Assembly (NCBI GenBank): GCA_020747065.1
Contig: JAGMVK010000017.1
Location: 434,001 to 498,000, forward strand
Direction of reading: 5' to 3'
From: Cadophora sp. MPI-SDFR-AT-0126
Lineage: Eukaryota; Ascomycota; Leotiomycetes; Helotiales; Ploettnerulaceae
DNA length: 64,000 nucleotides
Shown here: positions 1 to 10,988 of the stretch, one piece after another
Layout of the letters: every line of letters starts with the position of its first letter
Numbering within the stretch: position 1 is the first letter of the stretch
Notes under the pieces: model-generated
Databases searched by the model: none
Seen by the model: the letters and a program-made list of their open reading frames with translations, nothing else
Told to the model about the DNA's origin: nothing
Made by a program: the position numbers and the translations under genes

Positions 1-151
1 TACCCCGCCATGGGTAAGGATTACATGTTTGACGATTTGTCAAATTCTCCAAATATGAAGAAACATTCAGGAGAGCTCTGATACCATTGAAGGATTTTCT
101 GTTCGCTTCTCGGTCTTCTTGCAGCGAAATTACGGTACAGACACAGCAAGC

Positions 152-1796
152 ATGGCTATCAAACCAGCAGAATCGGAATTTCGCATCCTCATAGTGGGAG
201 GTGGAATCGCAGGACTAGCAACTGTAAATCCCCAAGAATTATCCTAGGTTACCCCAACTCTATGATTTACAGATGTTCTGACACCCGTACAGGCAACTGC
301 ACTCCGCGGTCCTGACCGCCGGATCCTCGTTCTCGAACAATCCTCTCTCAACCACGAAATCGGCGCGACGATCTCTTTACAGCCCAACGCTTCAAAATTT
401 GTCGAGAAAGCATGGAACCTCAGCTCTGAACTACGGGCCAGGGGATCAATGGTCGATAAGGCGTTCCGTGTCTGCTCAACTGATGGGACCGAGCACAAAC
501 GTATTGACCTGACAGCGAAGTCTGGATATGGCGGTGATAGAATGTTGTATCATAGACAGGACCTGCATGATGTTCTGAAGACCGCTGCTACGAGTTTTGG
601 TAGGGAGGGGTTGCCGGCGGAGATCTTGGTTAAGAGTAGGGTCGTGAAGTGTGATTGTGATGAGGGATCGGTGGAGTTGGAGGATGGAAGGGTGCTGGAT
701 GGATTCGACCTCATTGTTGCGGCGGATGGAATACGGAGTAATATCAGAAGATTTGTGGTTGGTGAAGAAGTGGGCTCGGTGAGGACAGGCCAGGCAGCGT
801 ATCGAATGATGATCAAAGCGTCAAAGGTTGAAGATGATGAAGATATTCGGAAGTTCTTGGATCCTAGAGAAGCGGTCACGACAATGGTGATGGGACATCA
901 GACTCGTTTAATCATGGGCCCTGCGAGAAACGGTGAGGTTTACAGCATTGTGGCCATGGTTCGAGATGGTAAGTGGCCCGTTCATGCGGAGGATGTGCAC
1001 TGACTATCTGGGTACTCAGTATCCGATTCCATGACCGAGACATCATGGACGACTGAAGGAAATCTACATGACCTTTTGGAAGCCTTCAAGGAGTTTCCTG
1101 ACTGGTGCAAGCGGTTGTTTCGACATGCGCCGGAATTAGGACTCTGGCAATTACGTGATCTGGTTCGAGACGTTTCGTTACTGTTTTTTCGTTAAAACGA
1201 AAATGTGCTGAAATTGGCGTCGATAGGATCCACTCAAGATTTGGACAAAAGGGAAAGTGATCTTGATTGGCGATGCGGCACATGCGATGTTACCAACGCA
1301 AGGCCAGGGAGCGAGCCAAGCTATCGAAGATGCGGTAGGTTTCCCTCTCGAGGCAAAAGCGACCTTGAAGTTTGAGCTAATCCACTTTCCTAGGAGGCAA
1401 TAGGAGCTTTTTTCAAAGATGCGCACGGAAAACCTTCGGAGCTCGCGATTTGGTCAAGGCTAAAAGTTCGTCCCAAGTGTTCGATCCAGAGGCACGTACA
1501 CTGACTGATTCCCTCAGCTGATTGATGAGACACGGCGTCCACGAGCTACACAAATCCAGCTCCTAAGTCGGGAAAGCGCAAAGCCGGCGACAGACAAGGG
1601 CGACAAGAAGATCAAAATGTACGTGCAACGCTCGAAAGAAGTTCCTTCCCATTCGACACATGACAGATTGACTTTTGTACGTAGATCACCGGACCAGTAT
1701 ATGGACTATTGCTGTAATTATCAGGGGGCAAGAGCGTGGCGTGAACAGCAGAGGAGTACCGATGCTCTGAAGGGACTGGATGACTTAAAGATTTAG
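152..1796 (+). CDS. FAD-dependent aromatic-ring monooxygenase (salicylate hydroxylase-like), 7 exons
   Basis: Class A flavoprotein monooxygenase, expected to hydroxylate an aromatic or heteroaromatic substrate with NAD(P)H and O2. The N-terminal dinucleotide-binding motif VGGGIAGLA is at residues ~15-23 in exon 1. A DG motif (ADGIRSN) lies mid-protein, and the second FAD motif [22 protein letters not shown] region spans the exon 4/5 boundary. My exon model is 152-223, 293-968, 1020-1162, 1227-1334, 1394-1465, 1518-1618 and 1685-1796; all introns are GT-AG and 49-69 nt. The first ATG gives a start directly ahead of the FAD fold. No signal peptide or membrane segment is visible, so it is probably cytosolic. 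Its stop lies only 90 bp from the stop of the convergent Zn2Cys6 regulator. The exact substrate cannot be read from sequence; salicylate 1-monooxygenase and 6-hydroxynicotinate monooxygenase are both possible relatives. Confidence 0.86.
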
Positions 1797-1886
1797 AGTT
1801 CACAATTTGCAGGTTGACATCTCTTTCTTTCATTCCGAAAGCCCGCCATTAAGGGGGGTTTTTGAATGTGCTTTTTCTCGTACTCT

Positions 1887-4202
1887 CTAGTATGATCCTT
1901 GGTAACTGTAGTTGTCGTAGTCGTTCATATTTCCCATCCAATCCCACAATTCTTGTACATCTAAATTGTCAAATGGTAACTCGCCCCCATTTGGATGAAA
2001 TTGCGGTGCGTAGTTGTTCATCACCGGGGCCGAGATATTCAAACTCATGTCGAAGCTGGCTATCTCGTTGTGATGACTTGCATTGTCGACATTCTGGTAG
2101 GTCCCAGATGTCGCTGCGTCCAGCACCTGGTTACTGGAATCTGTGTTTTGATTGTACGAAATCGTCTCTCTATGCGATTGGACATTTGATTGGGTTTCTG
2201 GTGCGTCCTGAACAGCTGTTCGGGATTGTCCATCATGGCTGAGAGAGCGAGACTCTGTTTTACTTGATTGTTCTGCTTGGGATCGGTCGATTAATGACCG
2301 AACTTGCTGATATATGCTCAACACTCCTAAAATATGTTAGCAGCACTCTACATCGGGCAATTAATTCAGTGATACCTCGTATAAAAAGATCATTGTGCCC
2401 CGATCTTGAGAACTGGTCCGCTGTGTATTCAACACATGCTTTCAACAACTATGGGATGCTGCTTAGTAAGATGAAATCGAAAATGTGACCATGCTGAGAC
2501 TCACCTCAAGATCAGCAGCCATGCTTCGGCTTCCTGCGTTTTTGATCACTGATATACCTAGGACGATACAAGCCATCAATGGGGGGCCAGCAGTCATAAT
2601 TCTTGACTGCACATTCCGATCCGACAGTTCAATGGCCAGTCTCGCAATTGATCGTGCACTGTTCACACAAATAGCCTCGCCTGCCAAAAGTCGAAGTTTG
2701 GAAGAATCATCGAAATTGTACTTCGCAACTTCCGATTGGAATGTGGATGTGGGTGCTATTAAAGCAGCCCTATGGAGAGCAATGAGTGCTTGATAATATT
2801 GTATGGAGAGTAGAGCTGCAAAATGGAACTCATGATTTGAGCAGAAGATATCGTTTCCCGGACGAAACTCTTCCGGTATTTCTCTGGCCCAAGACAATAT
2901 AGACCGGTCAAGTCTCGCCGTGTCAGACAGAATCTCCTGCGCAGTTCGCTCTCCGGGTTTGTGCCCGTAGATGTGTTGACAAATTAGACCTTGGTGTTGG
3001 GCCAGTCCCATGTGCCATTGCAGGAAATCGTGACCGGGTGGTCGTTGATCAGGTCCTATCATGTGGTCGCGATCGACGCTGAGAATAGTTGCAGGCCGTC
3101 CAGACTCCAATTGCATCATCTTCTCCAAAGAGCAGCAGATGGCCCAAATACGAGCATGAAATAATCGCTCCATCTTGTTCTGAACAGCGTGCTGATTGGA
3201 GGGGCTCCTGTGTGAATGTCGGTGGAGGCCAAGTGTAAAAGCGATGCGAATTGCCATTCCAGCTGTCTGCCATCCAAGACCATCGCGGTTACGTCCTCTG
3301 TAAGCAATTGTAAATAGCAAAAGTGCCTGAATAGCATGAATATAAGGCATCACAACAACGTGGCCAAGAAGGCTAGCTGCTGCCTCAAGATACCTGGTTC
3401 CATCTGCCGTAATCCCGTTCGAACTTTCATCTGCACCTAAACTCAAGATAAGATATGCAGACACTAGTAGAGGGCCTTGCTCATGAGACAAAGATTGAAG
3501 TGACGGAATGCTTGCGAAGTGATGTATAGTGCTTTTCATTTTATCAATGTCGAACAGAGGGTATATCGGATGGATCTTATCGAAGAACGCGGAAACATAT
3601 CTGTCGCGCAGAATGGAATCTGGAAGATTCGGTAAAGATGCACCAAGGGGAATGCTCAACTCCTCCGCATGACGCATCCCATGCCGGAAATTATGTGACA
3701 GAGGCTGAATTTGAGCTGTCTCTAGGTATACGTCGAGAGACTTCATCAGACATTGTGAGCTACTGCCGCCCATCATTTTTACCCGATTGGTCTGAGCATC
3801 AGTATTGAATGTCATCTCATACGGCTGCTGAGCTGGAGATATCCCGATATCATGGCTCCGAGGTATAGACGCAGCAGGGCTATTTGCCAGCGGTTGGCTG
3901 ACGTCCGGTCTTCCAACCGTGGAAAAGGATCCAGGAGAACGTGTCGAAGTCTGCGCCATAGGTCGACCTCCATCAGTCTGATCAAGAGAGGAATTTGCCT
4001 GTGCGGATTCTGATTGAATGATCCACTCCCGAATCACCGTCAGTTCTGGCATCTTAGGGTCAGTCGTGGTGCAGATATCGTTTCTCAAGCGGCAGTTCCG
4101 ACATTTCGGGTAGTCGGTGTCGCATTTTACTTTTCGGCGCCGGCATGCGTTGCAGGCCATCGACAGACGCGGCCGTTTTGCTGGCGGAATATCCCCATCC
4201 AT
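1887..4202 (-). CDS. Zn(II)2Cys6 fungal transcription factor with fungal_trans domain
   Basis: Binuclear zinc-cluster regulator, nuclear, expected to bind CGG/CCG triplets. The six cysteines are at residues 17, 20, 27, 34, 37 and 44, with the perfect spacing Cx2Cx6Cx6Cx2Cx6C, preceded by a basic PPAKRPRL stretch. A fungal-specific middle homology region follows (around FFDKIHPIYPLFDIDKM and the region containing ESGRPATILSVDRD). I chose ATG 4202 rather than the further upstream in-frame 4451 because it places the zinc cluster about 16 residues from the N terminus, the usual arrangement. Two 3' introns join the long exon (4202 to about 2505) to a short exon (about 2462-2375) and the last exon (about 2327-1887). 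The C terminus is Asn/Asp/Tyr-rich, which would suit an activation domain. Its position among oxygenase and transporter genes makes it the natural candidate regulator of the surrounding cluster, which is inference. Confidence 0.88.
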
Positions 4203-4670
4203 GACGAAGCTTTGGAGAACGTAAAGAAAGCTGTGCTGGAGAGAGACAGCCCTGTGTTGTACTGTACTGGACTTCCTGGCTGAACGACCCGTGCTTTCCC
4301 CGCTTCCCCGCTCCCCCACTCCTACCGAGCTGTCTGGTTTCTTGCGGTTTCTCAGCCCAAATAGCAGGCAACCATTTTTCGAATTTCTGCAGCTAGGAAC
4401 TACGAAACGCGAAACAAAGCCATGAGCGAACTTTATCATCGGCACCGCCATTTAAGAAGAGGTCTTTCTAAGAGTCCAGGCTACTTCTCAAGGGATTGTT
4501 GTCATTGCCTTTTACAGATCACTTTACAAATTGTCACGATTTGTAGATTATGTTACTCGAGAACAAGAAATTTCGACTAATAGATACAATTTGATCTCCA
4601 CCGAAAATTTGCTCAAAAGATTCCTATACTTTTATATATGGAATTCCTGTCAGTCTGAAAGCTCTTTCGG
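4203..4670. other. Intergenic gap: promoter of the Zn2Cys6 gene, 3' side of PhyH-1
   Basis: 468 bp between the start of the zinc-cluster gene and the stop of the first dioxygenase, both on the minus strand. Two adjacent CCCCGC words occur near 4288-4302, with an AT-rich stretch near 4500-4640. I see no gene. Confidence 0.5.
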
Positions 4671-5769
4671 TCAACTTAGGTTCCACTGATGGGTGTGAAC
4701 GATTGTATGGGCAGTCAGCACCGTCTCGCTTTGCAATATTGGTTCCCAGGTGGCGTGCATTTGGCCAGTGGGTAGTTCCCAAACGCTCTGTAGCACTATT
4801 AGCAACTTGTTATTGCAATGTACGTGGCACTTACCTTCAAAGGCCTTCTTCTTGCGGATCAAGTCCTCCTGTGTTGCCTCCGAGACGGGCATGTAGCACG
4901 TGTAGATTGCCATCCGATCCTGCTTGCTTGTTGTGGGAACATTGTAATGTGGAGTTCGTGAGTCCCAAAGGATGAGATCACCTGGTTCTGCGCATAATTT
5001 GACCCATTCAAGTCCGTGGTCCTTGAGCCATTTCATGCCATTATCTGTAAAGCCGTACCATTCGGGAGTCCAGGCCGGAATCCGAGGCTCGGCTGCCATG
5101 TCTTTGTGAAAGTCCTCACTGACAAGATGGCCGCCTCTGCACACAATGAGACCTCCATCATTAGGCCCACAAGGTTGTAAGTTCACAAGACCCTGTAGGC
5201 ATCGAAAGCCGGGCTTGGCAGGATCTTGATCTTGGTGTGGCCATGGCTTGTTGGCAGGAAAGTCGGAACGGTCGTGGAAGCCAATGTTAATAGCGTCAAA
5301 CGACACAATAATGTCTTGTGTCCCGTGAACCTTCTCGAACGTCTCTACGACCCCTGGCTCTGAGCGGATTTGCCATACAAAGTTCTCATGTGGAGCAGCG
5401 TAGTCTAGAACCATTCCCTTTTCGTTGATAACCGGAAGATTGGATCTCTTGATAGTACTTGAGTCGTTTCGATCGAATCCAAGGTTGCTAAATTTGACTT
5501 TAGTATTGATCTGTGTTTCTGTCTTATGAGTGAGTAGCTTACAAGCTCTCAAGAAAATCGTAGAAGGCTCTTCCATAGCCATCTGCACGATCTCTTGGGA
5601 CTGCTCCCTTCACGACAGCGTAGCCATCCCTGATGAGGTCGTCTCGAAAGTCACCGTAAACGGGCTTGATCTGAGCAGCAGTGAGACGGCTATCGCTGAG
5701 AATCTTCTTCACACTCGGGGTAGAAGAAACATCGACATGACGCTGCACCTCGATTGCTGAGGGTGCCAT
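4671..5769 (-). CDS. Phytanoyl-CoA dioxygenase (PhyH) family Fe(II)/2-oxoglutarate oxygenase, paralogue 1
   Basis: Probable non-haem Fe(II)/2-oxoglutarate dioxygenase of the PhyH superfamily. The iron-binding facial triad is visible as the HxD in WPHQDQDP, with the distal His in DSRTPHYN. An Arg shortly after (KQDRMAIY) suits 2-oxoglutarate binding. The first exon (5769 to about 5543) encodes the N terminus MAPSAIEV. An intron of about 50 nt joins it so that the protein reads LESFNLGFDRND, matching the equivalent stretch of the neighbouring paralogue. A second short intron (GTAAGT, near 4833) precedes the C-terminal exon ending HQWNLS. The product is roughly 320 residues with no targeting signal seen. 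It is transcribed divergently from paralogue 2 across a 616-bp shared promoter. The substrate is unknown; members act on fatty acyl-CoAs but also on many fungal secondary metabolites. Confidence 0.85.
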
Positions 5770-6385
5770 GATTTGAAGATATAAATGTACTTTTGTTAGA
5801 ATAGACTGGTTCAGTGACAGATGAGATACGTGGGTGACAAATGAAGAGTTGACAATGCATATGCTACTCTATTACTCCACATCTTTGATCTGACCCCTTA
5901 AGTATTGCAGTGCTTCACCAACACGAGGATAAGCACGTCGGCCCCCATGACCAGACGTGCTGGACTACTCCGAGAAGTCCAAAGAAAGAGTCCCAGCGAC
6001 CGAGGGTGGAAGGCGTCAGCCTCGAAGCAGCTGGGGAAATTAGTACCCGTCGGAGATTTAGCCCCATCTTCGGCTCTCTCATCCACTTCCCGTGTTTACC
6101 CCGCCTCGCTTAGCGGCCGAACAGAGACTCGGAGCAACGACCGAGACGTACCCCGGCCGGTTAGCAGGGTCTGTATCCCCGCAAAACCTCGCGGCTCTTC
6201 TTGTACCGTATGGCAGTGCTATCTTGGTCCAGATATCAGAGACTCGCACAATCTCGACAAACTGTCAGTTGATATAAATCCCGATAGTATCTCAGGACTT
6301 TCAGCCATTTCCAGGTTCCAAGATCATCCATCACATTATCAAATCTAGTGCAGATACCCACCCAAACTCCTTGTACACTTTCACA
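5770..6385. promoter_or_regulatory. Shared divergent promoter of the two PhyH-family genes
   Basis: 616 bp between divergent ATGs. It contains two CGGCCG palindromes at 6114-6119 and 6154-6159, exactly 40 bp apart, the second inside CCGGCCGG. Inverted CGG triplets are the kind of site bound by Zn2Cys6 dimers. No gene is credible here. Confidence 0.45.
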
Positions 6386-7577
6386 ATGTCGTCAACTCAA
6401 ACAGAAACCGTGACCGAGACGGTATCCCCGCTAGCCAAATTCTCTACACCAAAGGACTTGGTAGACTTCTCTGGGATGACCTTTGGAGACTGGAGGGACG
6501 AATTTCACAAGAACGGCTGTGTTGTGCTCAAGGGAGTCATCACGCCAGAGAAAGCTCAATACTACCGAGAGAAGCAACTCAAGTGGCTGCACAACTTCGA
6601 GCTTGGGTTCGATGAGAACGATGAGAGTACTTGGACTGCCGAGCATCTGCCCGTCAGCTTCAAGGGAGGGTAGGCCAACACAGCCTGGAAGATGCACAAT
6701 ATGACTAATCGATACCAGCATGTACTTTGCCTATGGTTCTCCACATGAAAGCATGGCATGGGAGGCGCGCACCGAGCCAGCAGTGATGGAGATTTTTGAG
6801 AAGCTCTGGGGTACGAAAGAACTCCTGAGTTCATTTGATGGCATGAACATTTCTCTCCCACGACGCAAAGATCTCGAATGGAGCCCATGGCCACATTGTG
6901 ACCAGAATCCAGCTCGTCAGGGGTATGTCTCACCCATTCTGTCCAAGAAAGATTTCAGGTGCTAATTAAAGTAAAGAATGCAAGCTGTCCAAGGCCTTCT
7001 CAACTACGCACCAAACGGCCCCAAAGATGGTGGTCTGATGTTGATGAAGGGTTCCGCCAAACTCTTTGAGGAGTTCTTCTCAACTCCCCGTGAATTTTAC
7101 GCTCACGAGGATGCACCGCCACCAGAAATGAAGTACATGGACCTCTTTCTGTTCAATCCCAAAGATCTCAAATGGTTCGAAGATAGGGGTTGCGAGATGA
7201 TCAAAGTCGACATGGAGCCTGGTGACTTTGTACTTTGGGACAGCCGCACCATGCATTATGCCTGCCTTCCCGAGGGAAATCAAATCCGCCACGTTCAGTA
7301 CATCTGCATGACTCCAAAGAGATTCGTCACTGAGGATCAGCTCAAGCTAAAGCAAGACTGCTTCAGTAAATGGATCGGGACTACTCACTGGCCACACTGG
7401 TAGGTAATCGCAGAAGTCATAAACGAACGTCTCTAATACAGCTTTAGTAATATCCGCCCTGCTGCAGAACCACCTATGCGGAATGGCAAAGTCTGCCCGA
7501 AAAATAGGAATGAGCCTTTTGAGAAGCCCGAGCTCACGAGGGATGTGTTACGACTTGCAGGTGTGGAAGCTTATTAA
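6386..7577 (+). CDS. Phytanoyl-CoA dioxygenase (PhyH) family oxygenase, paralogue 2
   Basis: Second PhyH-superfamily dioxygenase, clearly paralogous to the divergent neighbour: both share the order LGFD-ND, PHE, EP, FEK, SFD, WPH-DQ-P, GP-DGGL, WDSRT-HY. Iron ligands are the HxD of WPHCDQNP and the His of DSRTMHYA; Arg in QIRHVQY is the candidate co-substrate residue. Four exons: 6386 to about 6668, about 6719-6922, about 6977-7401 and about 7442-7577, all with GT-AG introns of about 40-55 nt. The ATG at 6386 (MSSTQTETVT) is the first in frame. The product is about 350 residues. Relative to paralogue 1 it has a longer Thr/Glu-rich N terminus and a different C terminus (ending LAGVEAY). The function within the cluster (hydroxylation, desaturation or ring chemistry) cannot be told from sequence. 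Confidence 0.86.
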
Positions 7578-7990
7578 GATAGTATGCATGTAACTTATAG
7601 CAAATATTGACTTGTCAGGGCTTTGAACATAGTGTGTGACACGATTTTGTTCCTCGTGTGTTTGAATATCTGCCGAATATTGGGTGTAAAACGCGCAAAC
7701 AAGGAAGATGCGGGCGTGAACATGTGCGCGCGCGTGCCGTTGAGAGGATGCACAGTAGAATATTACAGTTTTCAATGACAATATGTTACATTTTACTCGC
7801 TGAAACGATTCATAGTGACTGGGGCTTCTACCCCAAAAAATTCAGACTCACAAGGGCCGCATTTGTCTTGTCGTTGATTCGGATAGGAAGGGACAACTAG
7901 GACTCGAAGTTACATGATCTAGTGTCTTGATTATAACTGCCAAATTCTCATCTATTTCTAGGTTAGGAATTTTGTTCTCGGTCCTGCTAT
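7578..7990. other. Convergent intergenic region with alternating CG run
   Basis: 413 bp between convergent stops. It holds an alternating purine-pyrimidine run GTGCGCGCGCGTGC at 7724-7737 (possible Z-DNA former). Otherwise it is AT-rich 3' flanking sequence with no gene. Confidence 0.5.
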
Positions 7991-9863
7991 CTAACATTTC
8001 TCTCTTGCAGCTTCCCTTTTAGCCTGTCTTCGCTCCTGCTCCATTCTTCTCTTCCATTCCTCGGCCTCAATGCCAGTTTCCGTAACCGTATGCTCCTTTG
8101 CAAGTATTTTATCCTTCGCACAGAAACTACAAAGAATCGAGATACCCGCAAGACAAGTATACATAATCCACATACCCAGCATTGCCTTCAGCAAAGCCTT
8201 TTGGGCAACCTCCCTCTCAGACTCTGGCAACAATTCAATTGCTTCAACATTGGCAGCTGCGTTCTTACCAGTCAGTAGATCAGCCATCTCGGATCCAAGC
8301 CTCTCGACAAGCGAACTCTGCTGGCTCTGCATGGCATTCTGGAATATAGCCGTGCTGATAACGATGGTTACGGACGCAGACAGATTGTTGAGGAAGTTGA
8401 AGGTCGAAGCTGCGGTAGCGTGATCCCCTTGTTTTGAGGAAGCTTGAACAGCTAGAAGTGGACATTGAAAATTTGGCCCAATGCCCATGCCGGCGACCAG
8501 TTGGAACGTGATTATCTTCGCCCAGTGGTAGTGTTGCGGTAGAGTTATGAAGAGACCGAACCCAAGCGTCATCACAAATGCACCGAGGCGCATGAACAGC
8601 AGGTATTTGCCCGTTCGGCGGATAGCGAGTCCAGTGCAGATATTTGAGAGCGAAAGCGAAAGCGTAAATGGAAGCAGATAAACCCCAGACATCAATGGCG
8701 AGGCACCAAGAACACCTTGGAGGTATAGCGGCAAAAAATATGCGCCTCCAATAAGACACATGGCGTGAAAACAGCACACGCCCAGAGCCGAAATGCTGGT
8801 GCGATTATTCAGAACTCGGAGGGGCATTAATGGATATTGAGCGAATCTCCATTCCCACAGAAAGAACAATATTGCTAGCAATGTGCCGATGATGAGAAAG
8901 CTGAGGATGATGGAAGAGCTCCACGGGTGGTCAATGCCAGCCATCTGCAAGCCAAGTAGGAACAGGACGGCTCCCGAGATCATGAGTGTGCTTCCAACCC
9001 AGTCTATTCGCTTAACGCCTTCCCAGAATTGGGTCTTAGGTGTATGGACGTTGAGTTTCAGGAGAACTATCATTCCTGAAAGTGCTGTGGGTGGAACTTC
9101 AGGGTTGTCAGAAATGATGTGAGTGGCCGATGAAATATCTGGCCAGCTGAATGGAACTTACGGTTGATGTAGAAGCACCATTTCCAGGAGGCCTTTGTTG
9201 TCAGAACCCCTCCCAATAACGGACCAATGGCGCTGGCGAACGCCCATGTCATACCAATGATACCAAAATAGACTGGTCGCTCTCTACCATTCGTCAACAG
9301 ATATCCGTCGTCAAGCAAAAGTGACGAACCTCATCGAGAATGAATCCGAGATACATATAGACACCAGAATACTAATACCGCCACCACCGACTCCTTGCAG
9401 TGCTCTTGCAAGAATTAGCCACACTATTGTCCTTGCTGTTCCGCACAGCAAGCTGCCAACGAAGAAAATGGCAATGGCGAGTAATAATAGTGGTTTTCGT
9501 CCCCAAATATCGCTCACTTTGGCCCATACTGGGACAGTCACAGCTGTAGTAAGAGAATAGGCGGACCCAATCCAGGCATATCCTGCTGATGAATGAAGGG
9601 AAGACGTGATCGCTGGAAGTGCAGTGGTTGCAATAGTTGTATCTAGAGCCACCAGTAGGTTGGCAATCTATGCTGGTGTTAGAGAGTGCATGATCGATGC
9701 TCTCCTTACAGAGATTCTAAGATCTTACCGATAAAGCTGACATCAACAGAATGGTTTCAAATCGCTTTCGTGGAGGGACTGTTTCAGTCACGTTCGCCTG
9801 CAATTCTTCATTGGCAGTATTAGAGATGCTGGCATCATGAATCTCCACATCGCTTGAGCCCAT
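7991..9863 (-). CDS. MFS multidrug-type transporter, DHA2 (14-TM) family
   Basis: Plasma-membrane drug:H+ antiporter-like MFS exporter. Diagnostic stretches are [13 protein letters not shown] in TM1, WGRKPLLLL after TM2, [11 protein letters not shown] (family motif C-like region) and the GPLLGGV segment followed by WKWCFYIN. Many hydrophobic segments follow in the long last exon, and the tail is charged ([12 protein letters not shown]). The ATG at 9863 opens a hydrophilic cytosolic N terminus ([11 protein letters not shown]). Introns join exon 1 to LSIANLL, SFSMR to ERPVYFG, and CFYIN to the PLSALSG region; about 520 residues. DHA2 proteins usually export toxic compounds, antibiotics or host metabolites, so in this cluster it may protect the cell from a substrate or expel a product (inference). 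The upstream region carries AGCCCCGA and TCGGAGGGA words shared with the promoter of the neighbouring hydrolase. Confidence 0.87.
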
Positions 9864-10988
9864 AACGTATGAATAAATTGTAAAACAATGGGATCGAACA
9901 GTCAGTGCTTTAACAGCAGCCCTGGATGTTCTCAAAATTAAAAGGGAACGCCTAGGTTCGCGAAAAGACGTGATTGCGAGAACTTGCGCCAGGTTTCCTT
10001 TCAAAATTGGACAACACAGATTCTAGAATTCCATATCAACAATTCGTTGAGACTAGGATTAATTCACGGCGAAGCGTCCAATGAGTTTCGACTCATTCTT
10101 TCCCCGTACCCAAGTTTCGGGCCCATGGGGAGGCTTGCGCCTTCGACGCGGCTCGGAGGGACAGCTCGGGGCTGACCCACAATTTCGGGGACTTAGCCTC
10201 CTTTTCTGGGCTGGGCAGGACCCTGGGAGTGAAAGTGAAACTAGGACACACGTCCGAGTCTACCATGTGATCATGGAGAAGTTGGAAATCATTCTTTCTT
10301 GACTGGCTTGACATCCGGTGGGTGAATTGAAAGCTAGAGTGGATGGCTGGGGGGAAAGAGGAGCTTTCGGGAGCGTTGGGTTGGTGACATATTGTGGATG
10401 CTGTGGAATCGAGGTTCGTTCATAGAGACCATGGAAGATTGTGAATAGTTTCCGATCGAATATCTTGCCAAATCGCTATCGTTGTTCGTAATTGCGAATG
10501 TTTTCTCGCCAATTACAAATAGATTAGTTTTCCAACGGCAGTTTGATGGACTCCATCGTTGACATGACCAAAACTTACATAGCGGTATTGAGAAGGAACC
10601 TTTAATATTGATTACCTGGTCATTAGATTTGTCAAATATCCATTTGCTGTTATGTTTCATGCGCAAGTGACTAGTCATATGCTCGTCCAAGACTTCGGGG
10701 GAAATTGTGAAGAGACAGGTGCAACTGGCAGAGCTCACCAATAGATGAATTTCACTTCCAATTTTTCTAGACTAGAGATCAGAAGCAGTGGTCATAAAAC
10801 ATTGCCATAACGCATTCAATAGCATCGTATCGGAACTAACTTCAAGCTATCATACTCAATACATCTGGTCTAGAGTCGCAAATGCCCCTTCTTCACCGCT
10901 GTGCATCCCCGAAACAACCACTAGTACTTCCCTGGCAAAGTCGAGAGCTCTCTCTCTATCAATTCGTGGATATCTCCAAGAGCTCTCT
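9864..10988. promoter_or_regulatory. Intergenic/promoter region upstream of the DHA2 transporter, rich in TCGGGG/CCCCGA
   Basis: About 1.1 kb. TCGGGG or its complement occurs at 10166-10171, 10185-10190, 10695-10700 and 10907-10912. The first lies in CAGCTCGGGGCTG and so contains the complement of AGCCCCGA. TCGGAGGGA is at 10153-10161, the same 9-mer found at 13600-13608. An open frame on the minus strand (10334-10741) shows no recognisable domain and was not called. Confidence 0.45.

Noticed and set aside
10334..10741. 135-codon open frame on the minus strand
   Set aside because: No recognisable domain and a composition like non-coding sequence; it lies in the promoter-type gap between the two transporter genes.
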